NCBI GenBank assembly: GCA_039707465.1
Contig: CM077648.1
Span: 17,047,619 to 17,111,618 of the forward strand
Direction of reading: 5' to 3'
From: Rhabdophis nuchalis
Lineage: Eukaryota; Chordata; Lepidosauria; Squamata; Natricidae
Length of the DNA: 64,000 nucleotides
Below are positions 33,897 through 44,522 of the stretch, piece after piece. The stretch's first letter is position 1. Each line of letters opens with the position of its first letter. The notes under the pieces are model-generated. The model did not search any database. It saw only the letters and a program-made list of their open reading frames with translations, and was not told where the DNA came from. The translations under genes and the position numbers were made by a program.

Positions 33897-34418
33897 TATC
33901 AAAGAGCTGAGGGAAATGAAGACACATGAAGAGTATCTTAGAGATAGTATCAAAATATTGTACAATGGGGAAATCTAAATGTTCATTTTTGACACTCCAA
34001 AGCTGAAACCTGGCTTATGCACATACACAGTCCTTGTAAAGCTTTGTAAGAATCAGAATTTGAAGAATAAATTCACGAATATATGGAAGAGAGAGTATCT
34101 GGGGACCTTCCCATTTGATGAACTAATTTTCAGCAATCCCTGCTAACATTGTCCAATGCTGAGGAAGACCAGAAATCTGTGATGTTTAGCGGACCACAGA
34201 TGCCTCTACTGTTTCCTTTGTTCAAATATTATTTTAAAAATCCTAAGTTCTTTATTCCCTGTGCTAAAGTGTATTGTTAAATAATGAAATACTCTATTGA
34301 TTTTCTCACGTTTAAGGGGGAAGTTAAATGCCTCATGCAGTTTTATCCGTGCCCTCAAAGTTCTGTTGCCAATCCAGATATCATTTTGGACAACAACCCC
34401 ATTAATGCCTCCTTTATT
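33897..34418. other. Intron sequence, nothing recognised
   Basis: No recognised feature. Confidence 0.45.
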
Positions 34419-34494
34419 ATGTATGTATGTATGTATGTATGTATGTATGTATGTATGTATGGATGGATGGATGGATGGATGGATGGATGGATGA
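34419..34494. repeat. (TATG)n then (GGAT)n compound microsatellite
   Basis: About ten TATG units followed by about eight GGAT units. Confidence 0.95.
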
Positions 34495-35461
34495 ATATGT
34501 TTGTCTTTGATCTAATTTCATCACTTATCTAAACCTTCTTCATTATTTTAACAACGTTTGGACAATTTAAAATATTGATGTAATTTCTCAAGGGCACATT
34601 ATAACTGCATCATTTTTCTCTTTCTGTTCTTGGTACCTAATATTTGTTTCTCTGCAGTGAGGGGAATCTTTTAAACATTTGTGCCCATTATTTACTATTT
34701 TTCTGTTAGATCTAACAGGTATTAAATTGTGTTTTACCATATCAGTAACAGTAGTTACTACACATAGTTGTTTCTTCCTTGCGCCACAAATCAGTATCTT
34801 CTTAATAGGCCTTTTTTAATTTATTGAATGCATATAAAGACCTTTTGATAGATAAATTTACACAAACTCTTCCCTGGGTTTATACTTCTAAGGTCTTCGT
34901 TGTGCATTTTTAGGCTAGTAGTAAATGTTAGTCTTTACAACAACATTCCAAAAAGTCTTACTGCAATTTAAAAAGATCTGAAGGTAGACTAAAAAGAACG
35001 GAAACAATAAAAAGCACATACTTTTTAGCCAAAAGCTTTCCGAAGATTGAATGAACTTCCATTTCCCCAAACAGCATGGTCCTTCAGCCTGGGGACTGTG
35101 GAAGTGGCTGTTTAAGCACACCCAGAGAACATAAACTTTTCTCATTTGTTTTGATTTGGTTGCTGCTGTATAGGCTATGTTTAGAAGGTAGTCAGTTCAA
35201 TTGTTTGTAGTGAGCCCTATTGCAGTTTTTACTTTCTGTAAGGGAAACTGCTGATGATTTAACATGTTTTGTGAGCCTGGCCAACTGTGGCTAATTCAAC
35301 ATGCTAAGGTTAAGCAGAACCTGGCTTCCTGCCATCTGTGAATTCAATAGTATGACTAACCAAAAGTGTCTATATGTAGTTGGTTGCTTAAGGTTCCTTC
35401 CTAAACCTCTAATGATGATGGCTGTAGAAGTTAAAATGATACATCATTGTCTTTCAACAAT
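34495..35461. other. Intron sequence, nothing recognised
   Basis: AT-rich DNA, no recognised feature. Confidence 0.45.
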
Positions 35462-35469
35462 GTCTGATG

Positions 35470-35798
35470 CAGTGGTGGGATTCAAATTTTTTAGTACTGG
35501 TTCTGTGGGTGTGGCTTGGTGAACGTGGCTTGGCTTGGTAGGCAAGGCAGGGGAAGGATACTGCAAAATCCCCATCCCCTCCCCACTTCTGGGGGAAGGA
35601 TACTGCAAAATCCCTATTCCCTCCCCATCCCATTAACCTGATTTCCAGCTCCGGGACTCTGATCATCTGGGACTCAGAAGGCAGCGGGAGGCAGGGATGG
35701 GGCCAGTCAGGGGTGGTATTTGCAGGCTCTCTGAACTACTCAAAATTTCCACTGCCGGTTCTCCAGAACTGGTCAGAACCGGCTGAATACCACCTCTG
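35470..35798 (+). mobile_element. hAT-like MITE, family A (copy 6), complete
   Basis: Starts CAGTGGTGGGATTCA and ends GAATACCACCTCTG. Flanks are GTCTGATG (35462-35469) and CTCTGATG (35799-35806), a 7/8 match. The GGGGAAGGATACTGCAAAAT unit occurs twice in tandem form. Confidence 0.9.
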
Positions 35799-35806
35799 CT
35801 CTGATG

Positions 35807-36984
35807 GCAGAGAGCAGAAGCAAGATGATATTTTTTTTCTGTCCAGCTCTATTTATGAGTACTGTGTCCTTCAGGATCCTAGTTGACTTACTTTAATTGG
35901 TGCTGTCCGGTTAAATGGAATGACATGCTAGTGTTTTGCATTTATTTATTTATTTGTTTACAGCCTTTGTATAACTTTTATGTTTTTGTGCTTCTAGACA
36001 GCAGCATGTGAAATATTTATGGCTTTGGAGTCAGAAGAAACACAGAAACCTCAGTAGATTAAAATATATATATATATATACCTTACTTGGCTTCACTCCA
36101 GGCTAAGATGCCAGGCAGTTTGTACTCTCAGCATTGTCTTACCATGTTCTCTGAACCAGGGGATGCATTAAGCCATAAATCAGTTTAATTAGTTGGATGT
36201 AAATTTTATATGAACTCAATGTTATCTTTTGTTCGCCCAGGTTTATCCTCAAACATGCTGTATGGATATAAGCTCTATGCACTTAATCCTTCTCCCTTTC
36301 TGCTTTCTGTAACATTATATTCTGAAGTGGTTGTGAGCAGACACACAATGTGTACCACCACATTAAACTGTCATCCTTAACTTGGTCGAATATGCTTTTT
36401 CAGAGGTCTTGTCTGAGTTATAATAGCAAGCAGCTTCTCTTATATCTTTCTATAACATTTATACATATGTGTGAAAAGCAAGGAATTGGAACAACTGTTT
36501 ACTTATTTATTGCTGCTTATTGATGGCTTTTGACAGTATTATAAAGCATTAGTCAAGGTGTTTGTCAGTTTGAGAAAGGAGACACTTCTACTTGTGAGTC
36601 TTCATCCACTTTATCAATGAAAATAAATCTAAAGAGCACTCTTAATGTAGCTATTGAAAACAATGTGCTTTTGTAGGATTATAAGCATATACATTTTAAG
36701 GAAAGAACAGATGAGTCTTTTAAGAGACTGGTAATAAACTGCACATTGATTAACGAATTAAAGGTGTAGTAGACCTTTGTTTCTCAACTCAGAAAGAAGC
36801 ACTTTTAAATTAAAAACCGCTAATTCTTAGATAAATGTGTGCAGAATTACAGGCTTAAGCCTTATGTTCTAATATGAGCAAATAATAAGCACAGTGAGTT
36901 TATATATTATCTGTATTTTTGTAAGTAACATGGCAGGACAAGGTGCCAGACACAGAGGTCCTTTCCAGAGCAGGCCTGCCATAA
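35807..36984. other. Intron sequence with short AT repeats
   Basis: Short (TTTA)n near 35940-35955 and (AT)n near 36065-36080. No other feature recognised. Confidence 0.45.
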
Positions 36985-37130
36985 GTTCACACTGCTGATG
37001 AAAGCCCAGACGTGCTGGGCAGGCCATGTTGCAAGGATGCCAAGACCATCGCATCCCCAAACACCTCCTCTATGGTGAGTTGTCTCAAGGAAACTGATCG
37101 CACGGGGGACAAAGGAAGCGATACAAAGAC

Positions 37131-38513
37131 ATGTTGGAAGCCTCCTTCAAGTCCCTGGATATTGGCACCTCCTCCTGGGAAACCCCGGCACAAGATGATC
37201 GACATGGCACACGCTGGTCGGCCAAGGCTGCCAGACATCTGAGGACAGAACAGTTTCCCCGTCACCTGGAGGATGTTGATTATCTAGACCCGCGCCAGTC
37301 CGGCTTTCGGCCCAGGCATAGCACCGAGACGGCATTGGTCGCGTTGGTTGATGATCTCTGGAGGGCCAGAGATGGGGGTTGTTCCTCCATCCTGGTCCTA
37401 TTAGACCTCTCGGCGGCTTTTGATACCATCGACCATGGTATCCTATTGCATCGGCTGGGGGGGTTGGGGGTGGGAGGCACCGTTTTACGGTGGTTCTCCT
37501 CCTACCTCTCTGGCCGATCGCAATTTGTGTTGACAGGAGAGCAGAGGTCGACCTCGAGACCCCTCACATGTGGGGTGCCTCAGGGGTCGGTCCTCTCGCC
37601 TCTCCTGTTTAACACATATATGAAGCCGCTGGGTGAGATCATCCGTGGTTTTGGGGTAGAGTACCATCTCTACGCTGATGACACTCAGCTGTATATATCT
37701 ACCCCAAACCACCCCAACGATGCCGTAGCGGTGATGTGCCAGTGCCTGGAAGCCGTACGGATGGGAAGAAACGGATTCAAGCTCAACCCGACCAAGACCG
37801 AGTGGCTGTGGTTTCCGGCTGCCCGATTCAACCAGCTGATTCCATCGCTGGCCATTGGGGGCGAACATCTTGCCCCAGTGGATGGGGCGCGCAACTTGGG
37901 TGTCCTCCTGGATGCCCGGCTGTCCATGGAAGATCAAGTGACAACCGTGGCCAGGAGGGCGTTCTACCAGGTTCGCCTGGTTCGCCAGTTGCGCCCCCTA
38001 TTGGATCGGGACGCCCTTCGCACAGTCACTCATGCTCTCGTGACATCCCGACTGGACTATTGTAACTCTCTCTACATGGGGCTCCCCTTGAGGTGCACTC
38101 GGAGACTTCAGCTAGTCCAGAATGCAGCCACGCGAGCAATTATGGGGACCTTAAGGTTTACCCATGTAACACCGCTCTTGCGCGAGCTGCACTGGCTGCC
38201 TGTCGTCTTCCGGGTGCGCTTCAAGGTTTTAGTTATCATCTTCAAAGCGCTCCATGGCTCGGGACCTAGCTATTTGCAGGATCGGATCCTGCCTCATACA
38301 TCCACACGGCCAATTTGCTCCCACAGAGAGGGACTTCTCCGGGTGCCGTCCACTAGACTTTGTCAGCGGGCGATGCCCAGGGGAAGGGGTCTCTCTGTGG
38401 CGGGCCCAGCCCTCTGGAACGACCTTCCCCCCGACATTAGAACAACTACGGACCTCCGCTCCTTCCGTCTAAAACTAAAAACATATTTGTTCTGCTTGGC
38501 CGGCCTAGGGTAG
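37131..38513 (+). pseudogene. Chimeric open frame: LINE tail fused to L2 reverse transcriptase
   Basis: An uninterrupted 460-codon frame. The first ~39 codons (MLEASFKSLDIGTSSWE ...) come from the host LINE; from about 37248 the frame is L2 RT ([16 protein letters not shown] onward). The L2 part keeps [25 protein letters not shown], the YADD motif and the complete C-terminus to WNDLPPDI with no stop, and lacks the endonuclease and RT start. Against the long copy it has a two-codon deletion (IW) at VRMGRNG. The in-frame fusion is probably chance, and nothing suggests expression. Confidence 0.85.
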
Positions 38514-38710
38514 TCTCTCGTCTATGGCAGGGGTCCCCAACCTTTTTTTCACCAGGAACCGGTTTCATTTTAAAGAAAATTCTGCGGACCGGCTGAGGGG
38601 CTCAGCAGTCATGTGACTGGGTGGGCGTGGCCAACTTTGAAAATGTGAAACTCACTTAACAATGATCTTGGTTAGCAACCAAACTTTTGGCCTCAACTGT
38701 GGTCATAAGT

Positions 38711-39085
38711 TCTTTCTTTCTTTCTCTCTCTCTCTTTCTTTCTCTTTCTTTGTCTCTGTCTCTCTTTTTCTCTCTCGCTATTTCTTTCTTTCTCTCTTTC
38801 CCTTTCTCTCTATTTCTTTCTCTTTCTTTTTCTCGTTCCCTCTTTCTTTCCTTTCTGTCTCTTTCTCTCTGTCTTTCTCTCTCCCACTTTTTTCTTTCTT
38901 TCTCTCTTTCTCTGTGTCTCTCCTTCATCCGCCCATTTCTGTCACTCTGTGTGTGTGTGTGTGTCTGTCTGTCTGTCTTGCATTCATTCATTCAATCACT
39001 CCTTCTGTGTCTCTGTCTATCTTTCTCTCCCTCCCTCCCTCTGTCTCTCTATGTGTCTCTGTCGTCGTCATCGTCGTCCCGTCGT
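38711..39085. repeat. CTTT/CT/GT/CGTC low-complexity array
   Basis: CTTT- and CT-rich to about 38945, then (GT)n and (CTGT)n, (ATTC)n, CCCT and CGTCGT runs. It lies inside the family D element. Confidence 0.9.
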
Positions 39086-39147
39086 CCCGTCCCCCCGCCC
39101 CCCGCCTCCTCATCCCGCCTGCCAGGCTTGGTCGCTCGTTCGCTCGG

Positions 39148-39567
39148 TCAGGCTCCGTGGCTGGATAGGAGCCGGGCTGGAGAGGAGGAGGAGGGAGGGG
39201 GAGCAGCCCATTGGGAAGAGCGCGCGGGAGAACACAGGAGGATGGTGGGGGCTCTTCCTCCACCCTCGTCGACGGAGGGACTCCTTGCGCCGCCGGAGCA
39301 ACCCGCCAGTTCCCACCCCAGCCCGCAGAGCCTCCGCAGTCCCTGGATGAAAACGAGTGGCCGGCATGCCAGCAAGGGAGGGAATCGGTGGCCGGTCCGG
39401 CGGCGTCCAGGAGTCCCTCCGTCGACGAGGGTGGAGGAAGAGTCACACTCCAACGGTGCGAACAGCCGCGCCTGCGTTCTCCTGCACGCTCTGCTCAGGG
39501 GGCAGCCCCCTCCTCCCTCCCTCCTCCTCTCTAGCCTTGCGGCCCGGCTCCCATCCAGCCACGGACC
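39148..39567. repeat. CpG-rich long inverted repeat inside family D
   Basis: A perfect 34-bp stem pairs 39252-39285 with 39409-39442. Outside it the arms continue with mismatches (GTGGCTGGATAGGAGCCGGG on the left against CCCGGCTCCCATCCAGCCAC on the right). The GC content is far above the surrounding intron. Confidence 0.85.
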
Positions 39568-39975
39568 GGCACCGGTCCGCAGCCCGGGGGTTGGGGACCC
39601 CTGGTCTATGGGATTGTTAATAATTTTAGATAGGGATTTTAGTATTTTAATTGGTAATTTTTAGCGCAGGGATATATTTAATTTGTTTTTATCATGTGTA
39701 TGTGTATTTATTGTTTTATTCGCCCTGTGCACCGCTCCGAGTCCCTTTGGGGAGAGGGAGCGGTCAACAAATTAAATTATTGATTGATTGATATTGAGAA
39801 GAGCAACCATAGCACAAGAGGAGCGAGCACTCCGCAAAGCCAGAGCTGCAAATGTTGCAACAAGGGTAACCACACATGTCTGCCGGACGTGTGGCAGAAG
39901 ATTTTGTGCCCGTATAGCCTTACCAGTCACCTGTGGAAATACCACTGACACCCTACAACCCATTAGATGTCAAGT

Positions 39976-40192
39976 TCCTCAAAAGGAAGAGAGTAGGAGA
40001 GGAGAAGAGAAGAAAGAGAGAAGGAAGGAAGAGGAAAGGAGAGGAAGGAAGGGAGGAATAGAAAAAGAAGGAGAGAGGGTAGGAAGGGGAAGAGGAAGAG
40101 GGGAGTAGGGGAGAGATAAGGGAAGTAGGAAAAGGAAAGGAGAAGAGGAAGGAAGGAAGAGAAGGGAGGGATGGTGGAAAAAAAAGAAAGAA
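39976..40192 (+). repeat. GA-rich polypurine tract
   Basis: Almost pure purine on the plus strand, irregular GGAA/GAGA units. It could be a plain low-complexity tract or the polypurine part of an L1 3' UTR, since A-rich sequence follows. No target duplication found. Confidence 0.8.
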
Positions 40193-40200
40193 AAAATAGG

Positions 40201-41044
40201 GTGGTGACAATACAAAATAGATGTATGGAATGGTAAGAAAACCAACCCAGGATGTATATTTTAGCTTTTTATATGGAAAAACAAACATCTAAAAGTGATA
40301 AAGATAAATAAGGATAACTATGTGAATGTATACCTGTAACTATACATAAGAACATGAAAATTTAAAGCAGAAAAAGCAAAACTGAAACATGTTATTCAAA
40401 GTTCAAATTGAGTTTCATCAACAGAGCGTTCATTTCAGAAATCAGTCCCACCTTTGATAGATGATGACATTTCATGCGACTGCTCTTTTAAGTGATTCAG
40501 GTTCACAGTACAGTAGACTTTCTCCCCAAGAATTCGGTGATTTGGAACAACGTTGTGGGTCCTTTCACCTGAAATTGACTGTTGGAATAAAAATAACCTG
40601 GTGTGAAAGAGAGTACTGAAGCAAGGCATGCTGTTTGTGTGAAAACTGTCCTATTACTTATTCTCATAAAGGAAATTGTCTGGGGAGCGGGCAGCTTCCT
40701 GGAGAGAATCTTTCATCTTTATTCTGAGAAGGACTGCAGGTATGAAAAATGTGTCCTTTCTTGCCAAAGGTCATCTTTATGCTCGTGTAGGACTCTACCT
40801 TATATTGGGGGGGGAAATGCCTTTGTGTAATCTGATATTATAGAAAAGGACCATGACCTCTAATTCATATGAATAAGGTAGCTTCTGCCTTGGGGGACAC
40901 TTTTATCAGAAGAGCTTTTGATGCTGAAGTTTTAATTGACAACAGTAGATGGAAGGAGACGGAAATTCATTCTAGTAACCAAGTATGTCCTGGAGAAGAC
41001 CATTCTGGTAACCAAGTAACTCACTGGAGAAGAGCCTCATGCTG
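40201..41044. other. Intron sequence; possible upstream part of BovB
   Basis: Mostly unrecognised. From about 40907 the sequence may be degenerate BovB leading into the clear 3' end at 41045, but the frame is too broken to be sure. Confidence 0.35.
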
Positions 41045-41227
41045 GGAAAGATGGAGGGCAAAAGAAGAAAGGGACAACAGAGAATGAGGTGACTGGATGG
41101 AGTCATTGAAGCAGTCGGTGTGAGCTTAAATGGACTCCAGAGGACGGTAGAGGACAGGAAGGCCTGGAGGAACGTTGTCCATGGGGTCGCGATGGGTCGG
41201 ACACGACTTCGGAACTAACAACAACAA
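41045..41227 (+). mobile_element. BovB (RTE-clade) LINE 3' end
   Basis: With one stop it translates as KRRKGQQRMR, then LDGVIEAVGVSLNGLQRTVE and RKAWRNVVHGVAMGRTRLRN, the C-terminus of BovB ORF2. The DNA TCGGACACGACTTCGGAAC is the conserved BovB/Sauria SINE end, with a short ACAACA tail. BovB is a hallmark of squamate genomes and is horizontally transferred among vertebrates. Confidence 0.85.
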
Positions 41228-42359
41228 AGTGTGAATAGGATAGTCACCATCAGGATTATTTTCTGAGGGTGGGCATAGTTGAGCTCAAAATTTCTGTGGT
41301 TGACCAAGACAGTTGTTAAGTGAATCCCTACAGTTGTTAAGTAAATAATATGGTTGTTGAGTGAATCTGACTTGGATTGTCAAAAGGTTGCAGATGAGCC
41401 TGGGACAGTGCAACCATCATAAATATCAACCAGATGGAAAAAGTGACTTAGGACACTTTTTCACACTTGTGGCCATTGTAGCATCCCCTTGGTCATGTGA
41501 TCAAAATTAGGATGCTTGGCAACTAATTCATATTTCTTTTTTTCCTGGATGTTTTTTTTTTATTTCCTCCTTTCAAATACATTCACAAATATACAGTACA
41601 TTCGTCTAAGTACTATTAACATTTATCTATTAACTATAAACAATTATTCCTATCTTCTTACAGATATGGAAAACACAGTTGAGGTCACTTCCTTGCCACC
41701 CCATATCTCCACCTTATTTTGCAACAGCCCTACTCCTTCTATCTTCTCAACCTCCCTTCTCTACCTTCTTCTTTCCTCCTCCCCTTCTTCTTTTCTTTCC
41801 CCCCTCTCTTTCCCATACTCCTCCTCTCTCCTCCTCCTCCTTCCCCTCACTCCTCCTCTTACTTCCCCTCCCTTGCTTCCTCTGCTTTGCCTTTTCTTCC
41901 TTTCCCTCCTCCTCATCCTCCCTCCTCTCCATTGTTGTCCTTGCTTCTTTTCTTTCTCTGATGGATTCTCGGGGTGGCATTCCAGTGATCCCAACTTTAT
42001 ATTTACATCAAGAACAATTTTCTCTTCAACATTTTACTTCCCAATAGCAGATCCACTTGTACCCTTTTTTAACTTGTATACTTGTATTTTAGGAAAAATA
42101 AAAAGGTATTAAAATGCAACTAATTCATATTTCTGATGGGTTGCAGTGCCCTGGGTTCATGTGATCAACTTTTGCAAGCTTCTTACAAGCCAAGTCAGTG
42201 GGGAAGCCAGATTCACTCAACAACCATGTTACTTACTTAACAACTGCAATGATTCACTTAACAACTGTGGCAAGAAATGGGGCAAAACTTACTTACAAAT
42301 GTTTTACTTAGCAACATAAATTTTGGGCTCAATTGTGATAATAAGTCGAGGGCTACCTG
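41228..42359. mobile_element. TA-flanked (Tigger-like) element, split by an L1-type insertion
   Basis: The right end reads ATAAGTCGAGGGCTACCTG followed by TA, matching the family of 24005-24400. Blocks inside: GACAGTTGTTAAGTGAATCC, GTCATGTGATCAAAATTAGG, and after the insertion TTAGCAACATAAATTTTGGG. The left terminus is not clear next to the BovB end. Confidence 0.75.
41519..42134 (-). mobile_element. L1-type insertion with perfect 19-bp target duplication
   Basis: GCAACTAATTCATATTTCT occurs at 41519-41537 and 42116-42134. The 578 bp between begin with a T-rich stretch, so the element lies on the minus strand with an A-rich 3' tail at the left. The plus-strand pyrimidine tract at about 41750-41950 is a polypurine tract on the element strand, as in L1 3' UTRs. 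No ORF2 motif is readable. Confidence 0.82.
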
Positions 42360-43199
42360 TATATAGATGATAGGCAATAAAAGATTTTCAGACGTCTTGA
42401 GATCAGTCTAGGCCAGCAGTTTTGTACAGTAGAGTTAACTGGTTAACTAAAAGAAGTCTCAAATGTTTTCAATAAGTAATCATTAGAAGCAAATCAGCCA
42501 TAATGTATTAATTAAGACAGGTAGGAACGGATTATTAAAAGCTTTAAACAGCCACACAAGGTATATCTTAGTAGAAATAATTTACTTTTTTTAAGCAGAG
42601 GTTTTAGTTTGAAGCTGTGCATTCTCTCCCCTTTAATTATTGTTAAATTTGTACTCAAAATATTAATTTGGCAGAGCTAATATCTCTAATAGCAGCAACA
42701 CAGGCTAAACTGTGTGCTAAATAGCTTAAATTACACAAAGGTGGATGCTGCAGATTGAAAGCTGAATGTGAAGTGCCTGGAATACTTGATCTTAATGTTC
42801 TCTGTTGTCATGTTATTCTTATAGAGTCATTTATTCTCTCCCTTTTGTCAGGCATGGGACAGAAAATGTTGATAGACTTTCTTAATGGTTTCCTCATTGA
42901 TGCATTTTCTCTATTCAGAAATAACCTAAATCAACCCTGAATATAATATACAGTATACAAAATACAAATACAGATCTTTAAAGAAAACATAAAGTTGTGT
43001 CATATCTCTGTCCACTTTTTCAGGTAAGGCAATCCACGTTTCACAGCATAGCTAAGGATGCCATAAAAAAGATACTCATCTGATGCAAGAACAGTGTTAG
43101 GATGAAATATCCATCAACCCCATTGGTGCTTTGCTATAAAATATAATTTCTGAACTTGGTAACAGTATTTACTGATGCTCAAGTTTTGACAAAAAATAC
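42360..43199. other. Intron sequence, nothing recognised
   Basis: AT-rich, no recognised feature. Confidence 0.45.
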
Positions 43200-43215
43200 T
43201 AGTTGTTTTATTTAT

Positions 43216-44522
43216 TACTAGCCTTCCCGACGACATGTTGCTGTGGCCCAGTCCTCATCAACTCGAGGGTGGAGTTTTTCCCTCTCTCTCTATCCCTCTA
43301 CCTACCTACGTACCTACTGTATGTTTCCCTCTCTCTCTCTATCCACCCACCCACCCACCCACCCACCCACCTACCTACCTACCTACCTACCTACCTACCT
43401 ACCTACCTACCTACCATATTTTCCCTCCTTCTCTCTATCCCTATAGCTGCCTACCTACCTACCTACTATATTTCTCCCTCTCTCTATTCCTCCTACCTAC
43501 CTACCTACCTACCTACCTACCTATCTACCTACCATATTTTCCCTCATTCTCTCTATCCCTATAGCTGCCTATCTACCTACCTACTATATTTCTCCCTCTC
43601 TCTATCCCCCCTACCTACCTACCTACCTACCTACCTACCTACCTATCTACCTACCATATTTTCCCTCCTTCTCTCTATCCCTATAGCTGCCTACCTACCT
43701 ACCTACTATATTTCTCCCTCTCTCTATCCACCTACCTACCTACCTACCTACCTACCTACCTACCTACCTACCTATCTACCTACCATATTTTTCCCTCCTT
43801 CTCTCTATCCCTATAGCTGCCTACCTACCTACCTACTATATTTCTCCCTCTCTCTATCCCCCCTACCTACCTACCTACCTACCTACCTACCTACCTATCT
43901 ACCTACCATATTTTTCCCTCCTTCTCTCTATCCCTATAGCTGCCTACCTACCTACCTACTATATTTTTCCCTCTCTCTATCCACCTACCTACCTACCTAC
44001 CTATCTACCTACCATATTTTTCCCTCCTTCTCTTTATCCCTATAGCTGCCTACCTACCTACCGACTATATTTCTCCCTCTCTCTATCCACCTACCTACCT
44101 ACCTACCTACCTACCTACCTACCTACCTATCTACCTACCATATTTTTCCCTCCTTCTCTCTATCCCTATAGCTGCCTACCTACCTACCTACTATATTTCT
44201 CCCTCTCTCTATCCCACCTACCTACCTACCTACCTACCGCATTTCTCCCTCCCTCTCTCTATCCCTATAGCTGCCTATGAACCTACCTACCTATGGACAG
44301 AGTATTTTATGACATAAAGGATGACATAATGCCGGTGGCCCACTGTCCCTCTGTATCCATCTACCTACATTTTTTACATTTCCGTTGCATGTACCTGGCA
44401 CAGGTATGACATCTACACAATCTATATATATATTATTGATGCTGTACTTGAAAGGAACGTTGTGTGAAAATTTGGAAGCAATCGTGCAGTACTTTCGGAG
44501 ATTAGCGGTTTTGAACAAACTC
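43216..44522. repeat. Higher-order (CTAC)n array with repeat-element flanks
   Basis: The left flank has CTAGCCTTCCCGACGACATG and GTTGCTGTGGCCCAG; the right flank has GTGAAAATTTGGAAGCAATCG and GAGATTAGCGGTTTTGAAC, both resembling parts of a known reptile retroposon-like repeat. Between about 43300 and 44300 a compound unit of CTAC runs plus two spacers (CATATTTTCCCTCCTTCTC and TATATTTCTCCCTCTCTC) recurs. The marker CTATAGCTGC starts at 43441, 43559, 43681, 43811, 43934, 44040, 44166 and 44265, so periods are about 99-130 bp and vary with CTAC number. Confidence 0.9.

Larger units (their letters stand above)
38528..39603 (+). mobile_element. hAT-like element, family D (1,076 bp), inside the L2 element
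   Basis: Termini are CAGGGGTCCCCAACC and GGTTGGGGACCCCTG. The 8 bp GTCTATGG (38520-38527 and 39604-39611) are identical on both sides. The left part includes AACTCACTTAACAATGATC and TTAGCAACCAAACTTTTGGC, a module shared with family B, then a CTTT-rich array (about 38711-38930), GT and CGT repeats, and a CpG-rich inverted repeat at 39148-39567. No transposase. Third layer of the nest. Confidence 0.92.
37248..39778 (+). mobile_element. L2-group LINE, 5'-truncated, split by a hAT-like element
   Basis: It starts at AACAGTTTCCCCGTCACCTGG (equivalent to 27611 in the long copy) and runs to 38527. It resumes at 39604 after a hAT-like element and ends at the hairpin ACCGCTCC (39731-39738) / GGAGCGGT (39757-39764), with a short (TTGA)n tail near 39779-39792. 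It was inserted inside another LINE and is the second layer of the nest. Confidence 0.92.
36985..39975 (+). mobile_element. Non-LTR LINE C-terminus with zinc finger, split by an L2 element
   Basis: The left part (about 36985-37247) encodes, with a frame break, the tail pattern GHVARM ... KHLLYGEL ... SFKSLDIGTSSWE ... RWSAKAARH found at the end of many non-LTR reverse transcriptases. The right part (39793-39960) continues with AQEERALRKARAANVATRV and a zinc-finger-like CRTCGRRFCARIAL. These are consecutive parts of one ORF2 C-terminus, separated by the L2 insertion. I cannot assign the clade by eye. It is the oldest layer of this nest. Confidence 0.75.

Noticed and set aside
38687..39664. 325-codon frame rich in Ser/Leu then Pro/Arg
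   Set aside because: It runs across a CTTT array and the CpG-rich inverted repeat of a hAT-like element; composition explains it.
43203..44045. 280-codon frame made of YLPT repeats
   Set aside because: It is a translation of the (CTAC)n higher-order array; no start context, domain or splice signals.
43300..44300. CRISPR-like regular array
   Set aside because: Repeats are microsatellite CTAC runs with variable period and repeated, not unique, spacers, in a vertebrate intron.
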